A stretch of DNA of 49,015 bases, taken from the NCBI GenBank assembly GCA_002067745.1, contig MVRU01000014.1:1-49015 (forward strand), given 5' to 3'. Under the pieces are notes generated by a model, which worked only from the letters and a program-made list of their open reading frames with translations, ran no database searches and was not told the DNA's origin. Of the stretch, positions 42,597-49,015 are shown one piece after another. A program made the position numbers and the translations under genes. The DNA comes from Syntrophus sp. PtaU1.Bin005 (GTDB lineage Bacteria; Desulfobacterota; Syntrophia; Syntrophales; Syntrophaceae). Positions within the stretch are counted from its first letter, which is position 1, and each line of letters starts with the position of its first letter.

Positions 42597-43781
42597 ATGA
42601 AACATAAAATCGGCCTCTTTCTTGATACAGAGCCTTTCGAAGGCGGCGCATTCCAATATTCGCAGACGATCCTTGAGGCCGTATCGGCTTTACCCCGGGA
42701 TCGATTCGACGTTGTCGCCGCGCTTACCAATGATTCATGGAGTGGTCAGATGAAACGTCACGACCTGAAGGCACTCAAGGTGTCGTTCGGTTTTTGGAAG
42801 CACTTTCCCGGCAAAAGGCTGAGCGGATACCTTCCCATGACCCCCTGGCGTAAATTCGCTCGGAGTTTTCATGCCCCCTCAAAGTTCCTCAATGCACAAC
42901 TGTGCGATCTTTGGATTTTTCCGGCACAGGACATCTTTACCTACCTTCTCCCCCTGCCCGCGCTCGGTTCGATCCACGATCTGATGCACCGATACGAGCC
43001 TCAATTCCCTGAAGTTTCGGCCGGAGGCGAATATGGAAAAAGGGAGCGTCATTACCGGCATCTGTGTGCATGCGCCAAGGGAATTGTCGTTGATTCAGAA
43101 GTCGGCAGGAAACAGGTCCTGGAAAGTTACAGGATCTCCCCGCAGCGTATTCATGTCCTGCCCTATGTGGCCCGCCGCGAGATAAAAAAGGAGGAGGATT
43201 CGCCTCTTTTTGACGACAGGCACCCTCTTCCTGAAAAATTCATCTTTTATCCGGCTCAATTTTGGCAGCATAAAAACCACAGGGTATTAATCCTGGCCCT
43301 GGCGCTTCTGCGGGAAAAAATACCCGATATCCATCTCGTCTTTACCGGTACGGGGAAAAATGGATTCACGTCGCTCGAGAAGCTCATCGGGGATGTGAAG
43401 GTCAGCCGTCACGTCACCTTTTCCGGCTATGTCTCCGATGCCGACATGGCTTGCTTCTATCGAAGGGCACGGGCCATGATGATGCCCACTTTTTTCGGGC
43501 CCACAAACATCCCCCCTCTGGAAGCCATGACAAACGGCTGCCCCACCGCCGTATCCGATATTTATGGAATGCGTGAACAGCTTGGTTCCGCGTCCCTCTA
43601 TTTCAATCCCTCTTCCGCTGAAGAAGTGGCGCAGGTCATGGAAAAGCTCTGGTGCGATGACAAACTTTGTGACGAGCTGTCTCGTCAGGGGCTTTTGCGG
43701 ACCTCTCAATGGAATCAGGGCCATTTTAACCGCATGTTGTCGCAAATCCTTTCCGAGGTTTTGGCTCCCGTAAACTCATGA
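42597..43781 (+). CDS. GT4-family glycosyltransferase
   Basis: A 394-residue GT-B enzyme. The N-terminal part has a glycine-rich acceptor loop, EGGAFQYSQTILEAV, and SIHDLMHRYEPQFPE. The C-terminal donor domain has FIFYPAQFWQHKNHRVLILAL, LVFTGTGKNGF, VTFSGYVSDADMACFYRRA and PTFFGPTNIPPLEAMTNGCP, which contains the conserved Glu of the GT4 E-x7-E region. The opening sequence MKHKIGLFLDTEP has no membrane helix. Its stop overlaps the next start by four bases (ATGA). Confidence 0.9.
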   Translation: MKHKIGLFLDTEPFEGGAFQYSQTILEAVSALPRDRFDVVAALTNDSWSGQMKRHDLKALKVSFGFWKHFPGKRLSGYLPMTPWRKFARSFHAPSKFLNAQLCDLWIFPAQDIFTYLLPLPALGSIHDLMHRYEPQFPEVSAGGEYGKRERHYRHLCACAKGIVVDSEVGRKQVLESYRISPQRIHVLPYVARREIKKEEDSPLFDDRHPLPEKFIFYPAQFWQHKNHRVLILALALLREKIPDIHLVFTGTGKNGFTSLEKLIGDVKVSRHVTFSGYVSDADMACFYRRARAMMMPTFFGPTNIPPLEAMTNGCPTAVSDIYGMREQLGSASLYFNPSSAEEVAQVMEKLWCDDKLCDELSRQGLLRTSQWNQGHFNRMLSQILSEVLAPVNS

Positions 43782-44587
43782 CGATCAACAGCACTCTTCC
43801 ATACTCCAGCAGTGATGAAACCCGGCGCGATACTCCCCTTTTCACGATTCTTACCGCCTCTCTGAACGGAGCAGGGACCCTTGAGGAGACGATTCTCTCG
43901 ATCAGGAAGCAGACCACAAACCAGGTTCAGCACATCGTCATTGACGGCGGATCGACGGACGGAACACTGGATATCTTGAAGAGATACCAGAAAGACTATG
44001 ATCTTTCCTGGATTTCAGAGCCGGACAAAGGAATTGCGGATGCCCTCAACAAGGGGCTGCGTTTGGCGAAGGGAAAATATATTCTGGTCTTGCAGACAGA
44101 CGATCAGCTTTTAAAGAAGGACTCTCTCGAAAAAGCCTGGGCGGCCATAGAAAAAGGTCCGGCTGATTTTCATATTTTCCCCGTCATGTTTGACCGTCAC
44201 CAAAAAGGCAGAACATTGTTAACCCCGGTCCCCTTTTTATGGTGGAACCACTTTAAATTTCTTTTCTGTCATCAGGGCTGTTTTGCAGATCGTCACGTGT
44301 TTGAAAAAATTGGTCTGTTTCGGACGGAATTTCCCATCACCTTCGATTATGACTTTTTTTATCGCGCCTTGAACGTCCATTGCAGCGTAAAATTTGAAGA
44401 CTTTCCCGTGACGGTGATGGGTGCGGAAGGAATCAGCAGCAACCCCGCTTTTCTCTTCCAGCGGCTGGAGGAGGAATTCCAGGTTCAAAAATCCAACGAG
44501 GAAAGACTCTTCTGGGCATTAGCGCAGCGCATCTTTCGCATCCTCTACCTGCCCTACAAGCGGTTTGCTCAAAGCCTCACATCATGA
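43778..44587 (+). CDS. GT2-family glycosyltransferase (WcaA/PGL-type)
   Basis: A 269-residue GT-A enzyme: FTILTASLNGAGTLEETILS, IVIDGGSTDGTLDIL and SEPDKGIADALNKGLRLAKG, the phrase typical of the colanic-acid-type GT2 subgroup, then YILVLQTDDQL as the metal-binding region. FCHQGCFADRHVFEKIG is the usual acceptor-site block. Translation is probably coupled to the previous gene through the ATGA overlap. Confidence 0.9.
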   Translation: MTINSTLPYSSSDETRRDTPLFTILTASLNGAGTLEETILSIRKQTTNQVQHIVIDGGSTDGTLDILKRYQKDYDLSWISEPDKGIADALNKGLRLAKGKYILVLQTDDQLLKKDSLEKAWAAIEKGPADFHIFPVMFDRHQKGRTLLTPVPFLWWNHFKFLFCHQGCFADRHVFEKIGLFRTEFPITFDYDFFYRALNVHCSVKFEDFPVTVMGAEGISSNPAFLFQRLEEEFQVQKSNEERLFWALAQRIFRILYLPYKRFAQSLTS

Positions 44588-44615
44588 TCGGGGAAAAGAC
44601 ACGGAATGTATTTCT

Positions 44616-45656
44616 ATGGGCTTAAAACCTCGACGTGACTCTAAAAAAGGACGAATCATGATGTTAAGCCCCATGCCCACCGGAAACGGCGCCTTTGTCC
44701 TGCATAAAATGCTCGAAGCGGGAATAACGGGTTACCGGGTCTTCCCCTATTCGCCCTACCGGGAATTTTTCCCGGCGTCCCTGCCCTTTTTATTAAAGGG
44801 GCAAAGGCCTCCCCTGATTCACGCCACGGCGGATTACGGGATCTTCTTTCGCCGTCCGGGAGTTCCCCTGGTCCTCACACTCCACGGCTTTTTTCTCGAT
44901 ACCGCGATGATGCGCTACAGTACGCTCCTGCAACGCATCCATTATCAGACCGATCTGCGATGGTTCACTCGCGCTTCCTTAAACGCAGCCTCTTCGGTCA
45001 CCGCTGTCAGTCGGTTCATGGCGGACATTGCCCGGAAGGAGCTGGGATTTAGCCAGAAGATTCAAGTGATCTACAACGGCATCGACACGGCCGAATTTTC
45101 ACCGCCCCTCAAGAAACCAGCCTCTAAAACCCTCCGGGTCCTCTATGCAGGAAATCTCCATCGGCGGAAAGGTGCGTTCCTCCTTCCGGACATCGCACAA
45201 AAACTGAACCCCGGCATCCGCATCGACTATGCCCGTGGTTTGAAATCGAAAAGTTCTCTGCCGCCAGCCCCCAACCTGACGGATCTGGGAAATGTACCCC
45301 TGAGGGAGATGCCTGCGCTCTATCCGCAATACGATCTGCTGCTTTTCCCCTCCGTCAGGGAGGGATTCGGTCTGGTTGTTGCTGAAGCCATGTCCTGCGG
45401 GCTGCCGATTGTGGCGTCCAACACGTCGGCCATCCCCGAACTGGTTGTTGACGGCAGGGGCGGTTTGCTGTGCGAACCTGGAAATGCGAAGGATTTCGCC
45501 GAAAAGATCAATCTCCTTGCCGAAGCTCCGGAATCACGGCGGGAAATGGGCGAATTCAACCGTTCCCGGGTGGAACAATACTTCACCCGGGAACGAATGA
45601 TCTGTGAATATTCCGAACTGTTTAAAAAAATCCTTGATCGCGGTGTTTATGAGTAG
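44616..45656 (+). CDS. GT4-family glycosyltransferase
   Basis: A 346-residue GT-B enzyme. It has MPTGNGAFVLHKMLEAG, LVLTLHGFFLDT, VTAVSRFMADIARKELG, VIYNGIDTAEFSP and the donor-domain blocks RVLYAGNLHRRKGAFLL and FPSVREGFGLVVAEAMSCG, with both Glu of the GT4 E-x7-E motif. Start is uncertain: ATG 44616 gives a short polar leader, ATGs at 44658/44661 would begin at MMLSPMPTG, and a TTG at 44565 overlaps the previous gene. It is the last plus-strand gene of the locus and ends 14 bases before the stop of the convergent GT4 gene. Confidence 0.9.
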   Translation: MGLKPRRDSKKGRIMMLSPMPTGNGAFVLHKMLEAGITGYRVFPYSPYREFFPASLPFLLKGQRPPLIHATADYGIFFRRPGVPLVLTLHGFFLDTAMMRYSTLLQRIHYQTDLRWFTRASLNAASSVTAVSRFMADIARKELGFSQKIQVIYNGIDTAEFSPPLKKPASKTLRVLYAGNLHRRKGAFLLPDIAQKLNPGIRIDYARGLKSKSSLPPAPNLTDLGNVPLREMPALYPQYDLLLFPSVREGFGLVVAEAMSCGLPIVASNTSAIPELVVDGRGGLLCEPGNAKDFAEKINLLAEAPESRREMGEFNRSRVEQYFTRERMICEYSELFKKILDRGVYE

Positions 45657-45670
45657 ATAGTCGAAGGAAT

Positions 45671-46903
45671 TCATCCGGACGGCTTTCCCGTTGCGACCAT
45701 TGTTTCGATCATTCCGCGGTAGCGATCCGAAATCATGTCCCAGTCGTAGCGTTCCCGTACAAAGGCCCGGCCCTTCCGCCCCAGTTCTGCACGGATATCC
45801 GGATGATCCAGCAGAAAGATGACTTTTTCCGCCAGCGCCGACTCATTTCGCTGGGGAACGATGAGCCCGGTCTCTCCATCGGTAATAATATCCCGGAGTG
45901 CCGGAAGATCCGTCGCTACAACGCCGCACTCACACCCCAGCGCCTCCACCTGAACAAGCCCAAAACCTTCCTGGTCTCCATCAGCGGCAACGATCGATGG
46001 AAACACCACAATTTCAGTCCCCTGGTATAGCTCAGGCAGCTGGCGGTTCCCGACGGCACCCAGAAAAATGACCCTCCCGCCAAGGCTGAAACGCTCGGCT
46101 TCATTTTTCAGATCTCGCTGTTCGGGGCCGCTGCCGGCAATCAGGAGACGGCTTTCGGGGTGGGCCTGCAGGATGGCGGGCATGGCGCGAATCAGGTAAA
46201 TCAACCCTTTTTTTTCCACAAGCCGTCCGACGAAAAGAATCTGCCCGGAAATCCGGCACACTGCATTCCGAGGCGGAACGAAGTCTTTCGTCAGATCGAC
46301 GCCCATCGGGATGATATCCGTCAAAAGGTCACGGTTCCCGAGACTCGACACTTCGTTCTTCATTGCCCGGCTGACCACGGTAAGCCCCTGGATCCGGGAT
46401 AGAACAAAGCGTTTCAGCATCCGGAACAGCCCCCCTCTCAGCGCAAACAGATCCCCGCCATGAGAGGTGCACAGAATCGGGCAGCCTGACCTCGAGGCCG
46501 CTCTTGAGAGAATCGCAACAAGACCCTGCGGCAAAAGCCAGTGAGCATGGATTGCCTCATAAGAGTCGGCCCTGAGAAGGCGAATCAGCTTGGCCAGCGC
46601 ACCGAGAAGGAAAAAAGGAACCAGGATGAAACGCCAGGGATGCTGCTTCAGGTTTGGAAGGATCCCCCCCTCATAGGCAAGCTTTTCACGCTCCCCCCAG
46701 AAATAACGGAACCGGAATATCCGGACGCCGTCCATATCTTCAACCTCTTTCGCACCCGGTGCATGCGGCGCAAGAACATGGACGGTAAAATGACGGGCCA
46801 GCCGCCGGGACAGTTCATAAACAAAAGGAGGCTCACGATCTCCCGCCCATCGAGGAAATGTGGAAGTCAAGACCAGGATTTTACGCTTACTGAGGTCCGC
46901 CAT
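45671..46903 (-). CDS. GT4-family glycosyltransferase (minus strand)
   Basis: A 410-residue GT-B enzyme with the complete GT4 pattern: ILVLTSTFPRWAGDREPPFV with the GT4 N-terminal loop, IHAHWLLPQG, TSHGGDLFALR, ITVVSRAMK-like LTVVSRAMKNEV, IIPMGVDL, then ILFVGRLVEKKGLIYLIRA, LLIAGSGPEQ and EGFGLVQVEALGCE with the E-x7-E glutamates. Sequences of this kind transfer sugars in exopolysaccharide or protein-glycan assembly. It lies 31 bases downstream of the TMTC-like gene on the same strand, so they are probably one transcription unit. Confidence 0.93.
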   Translation of the reverse strand: MADLSKRKILVLTSTFPRWAGDREPPFVYELSRRLARHFTVHVLAPHAPGAKEVEDMDGVRIFRFRYFWGEREKLAYEGGILPNLKQHPWRFILVPFFLLGALAKLIRLLRADSYEAIHAHWLLPQGLVAILSRAASRSGCPILCTSHGGDLFALRGGLFRMLKRFVLSRIQGLTVVSRAMKNEVSSLGNRDLLTDIIPMGVDLTKDFVPPRNAVCRISGQILFVGRLVEKKGLIYLIRAMPAILQAHPESRLLIAGSGPEQRDLKNEAERFSLGGRVIFLGAVGNRQLPELYQGTEIVVFPSIVAADGDQEGFGLVQVEALGCECGVVATDLPALRDIITDGETGLIVPQRNESALAEKVIFLLDHPDIRAELGRKGRAFVRERYDWDMISDRYRGMIETMVATGKPSG

Positions 46904-46934
46904 CAGATTGCTGCCTTGGATTGGAAAAACGTCT

Positions 46935-49004
46935 TCACACCATTGGGGATTTTGGTTCCTTTTTACAAAACTTTTCCATTATAGCCAGTATTTTATCCGG
47001 ACTGGGAACATAAATTTGCAGCTCCTGCGTTGGCTGTGTCGATTTCCGCAAAAACATTCCTAATTCCTCCTGTCCCGTTTGTTTCAGCAAACGGGACATC
47101 TCCTGCCGTAAAAGCTGTTCCCGCCCGACATCAACGGACAGTTCAATCAAGGCCATTGTGGCGTTGACATCGGAAGGACATTTCTCCCGGAATGCGGTCC
47201 AGCAACGAATGGCCTCATCGGGTTTCCCGGCCTGGCGGGCACATTCCGCAAGAACCACCAGAGAACGGGGACTTTCCGGACTCAGAGACAGTGCCGTCCG
47301 TGCGGCCTTCTCCGCTTCCCGGAACAAGCCGGATCGCAAGCAGGAAATGCCGGCCAGTTCATTCAATCCGGCATGATGTCTCTTGATCTGCAGGGCATTT
47401 TTCAGATAGGCCGAAGCTGCTTCGTTGTTCCCCTCCTTGAGCATCACGGTCGCAATGCCGGCCATGGCTGCCCCATATGAGGGATAGATCGCCAGGGCTT
47501 GTTCATAGTAGAAAAGGGCACGTTTGTTCTGACCGTCACCGCTGTACATCTGGCCCAGGTTGTAATGAACCAGGGCCTTTTGAAACGTGCTGGCATACCG
47601 GTCTGCTTGAAGAGCCCGATGCAGTTCCTGCAGGGCTTCCTGGCGGAGCCCGCCATCCAGTAAATTCTTGGCAAGATTCACGTGGACGAGACTGAGTTGA
47701 GGGTATTTGATCCCGTTGTCAAGCCATAGAGTCATATCACTCGCCAGCACACTGTTTCTTGCAAAAACGGCTTGTCCCGAAAAGGCGAGAATCCCGGCGA
47801 AACAGGCAATGGACGTGATGCGCAGAACCCTTTGGCGGGATGCGGCCTCCAGCGCCTTTAAAACCAGGAGGGCCGGCAGGATGAAAATAAAAAGGGACGG
47901 GACATAATTCCGATGCTCGAAAATAATTTCCAGTGGAATGAATGAGGCTTCGATGACGTGATTGAGGAAGAAAAAGAGAATGCAGAAGGCAACCAGGGGC
48001 TTTCGCCGCACCAGAAGAATTGCGGCGGCATTTAAAAGCACAACGGCAAGAATCGCAGGCAACGTCGTCCAGGGATCGATCAATGACCGGGAAATCTCAA
48101 CATCATGGAGGAGGGCCAGCCGATCGTTGATGGGATAACACAGCAGGGAGAGGTAAAAAACCAGGACCCGCGGCTCCGTCAGCAGCCGCTCGGCTAAGGT
48201 GAAAGGGCGATTCCTGTATCCATCCATCAGGGTGGAAAAATCCACAAAGAACAAGGACGCGGCCAGCAGAATCAAAAACGGAAAGGCAACAAGAGGAAGA
48301 TTTTTTTTCAAGCTCCGGCGGGTAACACCCTGGATCAGAACCAGGTCATAAAGAAGAAGGCTCGCCGGAAGCATGGCGGCGTTTTCCTTCGCCCCGAAGG
48401 CAAGAAGGGCGAAAACACCGGACAGGACGAAGAAAAGCCCTTTCCTCCGCAAGGACTCTTCGGTTCTGCCAAGCAGATAGAAATACAGGCAAAGCACATA
48501 AAACAACCCGGCCAGAATCGCCATGCGCTGAACGATCATGCTTACGGCGGTCACCTGGACGGGGCTCGCCGCCCACAGGACTGACGCCAGCAGGGCAATA
48601 TCGTAGGATGCTTCGCCGCAGGAGGGCCGCAGCAACGGCAGAGACAGTGTACGTTGAATCAGGAGAAAGAGAAAAAAGGCGGTCAGCCAGTGAACAGCGA
48701 AATTGACGAGGTGATAGCCGAAAACCTCGGTTCCGCCCAGGTAGTAATTCAGGGCAAAGCTGAGATAGGAAATGGGCCGGCTGATATTGCCCCGAAAGTA
48801 AAAGCTCTTCTGAATATCCTGGAGGCTCAGTGAGGAAAGGTGGATGTTCTGATTTGCAACGATGTTGTCAAAATCATCGAAATGCCATTCCCCCTGGAAA
48901 CTGTTTCCATAGATAAGCAGCAGGAAAAGCAGGAGGCTGACAGCAGCGAATGTGCATCGTCTGGAAACGGATAATGTTTCGGCTGTGTCCAAGGAAAGGT
49001 TCAT
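46935..49004 (-). CDS. Multi-pass membrane protein with C-terminal TPR repeats, TMTC/GT-C-like
   Basis: A 689-residue protein. The first ~400 residues hold about ten to eleven membrane helices. After the first helix comes WHFDDFDNIVANQNIH, the acidic-pair loop (DD) seen in GT-C transferases and in TMTC/Pmt-like proteins. Residues ~415-640 are a run of about six TPR repeats (for example ALVHYNLGQMYSGDGQ, RALFYYEQALAIYPSYGAA, EAEKAARTALSLSPESP). The combination GT-C-like membrane domain plus cytosol- or periplasm-facing TPRs resembles eukaryotic TMTC O-mannosyltransferases and many uncharacterised bacterial proteins. Role as a polyprenyl-phosphate-sugar-dependent transferase is inferred. The gene is complete; its ATG lies 12 bases from the window edge. 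Confidence 0.85.
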   Translation of the reverse strand: MNLSLDTAETLSVSRRCTFAAVSLLLFLLLIYGNSFQGEWHFDDFDNIVANQNIHLSSLSLQDIQKSFYFRGNISRPISYLSFALNYYLGGTEVFGYHLVNFAVHWLTAFFLFLLIQRTLSLPLLRPSCGEASYDIALLASVLWAASPVQVTAVSMIVQRMAILAGLFYVLCLYFYLLGRTEESLRRKGLFFVLSGVFALLAFGAKENAAMLPASLLLYDLVLIQGVTRRSLKKNLPLVAFPFLILLAASLFFVDFSTLMDGYRNRPFTLAERLLTEPRVLVFYLSLLCYPINDRLALLHDVEISRSLIDPWTTLPAILAVVLLNAAAILLVRRKPLVAFCILFFFLNHVIEASFIPLEIIFEHRNYVPSLFIFILPALLVLKALEAASRQRVLRITSIACFAGILAFSGQAVFARNSVLASDMTLWLDNGIKYPQLSLVHVNLAKNLLDGGLRQEALQELHRALQADRYASTFQKALVHYNLGQMYSGDGQNKRALFYYEQALAIYPSYGAAMAGIATVMLKEGNNEAASAYLKNALQIKRHHAGLNELAGISCLRSGLFREAEKAARTALSLSPESPRSLVVLAECARQAGKPDEAIRCWTAFREKCPSDVNATMALIELSVDVGREQLLRQEMSRLLKQTGQEELGMFLRKSTQPTQELQIYVPSPDKILAIMEKFCKKEPKSPMV

Positions 49005-49015
49005 CCGGTTCTCAA

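Overview
This window is a chromosomal stretch of a diderm, LPS-producing bacterium. It holds a near-complete lipid A assembly set (lpxA, lpxB, lpxD, lpxK, msbA), bamA, skp, lolCD, a type I secretion operon and a large surface-polysaccharide locus. Gene content and protein style (a BamA with an extra N-terminal domain, a Gfo/Idh oxidoreductase inside the lpx operon, an HDOD/hybrid-kinase pair, a PEP-utilising-type protein fragment) point to a Deltaproteobacterium/Desulfobacterota, perhaps a Syntrophus/Smithella relative. That placement is inference from memory of such genomes and has not been checked by a search.

Layout. At 1-471 is the 3' end of a gene whose tail resembles a nucleotidyltransferase-like domain. 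At 0.8-5.3 kb is a three-gene type I secretion operon (TolC, PrtD-type ABC exporter, membrane fusion protein) closed by a likely terminator. A Pat/ACD-like protein with a C-terminal GNAT domain and an FKBP isomerase follow (5.7-9.05 kb). A MATE transporter (minus) diverges from a queuosine precursor cluster, queD, a short metallophosphoesterase, queE and queC (10.9-13.65 kb). From 27.5 back to 13.66 kb, on the minus strand, runs one envelope-biogenesis gene train: lysS, lolC/E, lolD, bamA, skp, lpxD, lpxA, a Gfo/Idh oxidoreductase, lpxB, msbA, lpxK. Divergent from lysS is ssb. Then come tatA, a RodZ-like HTH membrane protein, an inositol monophosphatase, and a sensor pair (HDOD protein and hybrid histidine kinase).

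The surface-sugar locus occupies 33.8-46.9 kb. It opens with a good sigma70-type promoter and a tightly coupled quartet: cupin, DPM-like GT2 with two C-terminal membrane segments, second cupin, DegT aminotransferase. A methyltransferase, a Wzx-type flippase and six glycosyltransferases follow on the plus strand. The flippase and the first two glycosyltransferases lie in a visibly AT-rich block (about 37.6-41 kb), consistent with acquisition by transfer. A GT4 and a 689-residue membrane/TPR protein resembling TMTC-type GT-C enzymes lie on the opposite strand at the far end.

How the parts fit: the minus-strand train builds and exports lipid A and inserts and chaperones outer membrane proteins and lipoproteins. 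The polysaccharide locus probably makes an O-antigen or capsule-like glycan; no initiating phosphoglycosyltransferase and no recognised Wzy polymerase is visible in the window. The DPM-like GT2 could supply polyprenyl-phosphate sugar to the TMTC-like protein, which is the most speculative and most interesting functional link here. No tRNA, rRNA, CRISPR array, insertion sequence or integrase was seen.
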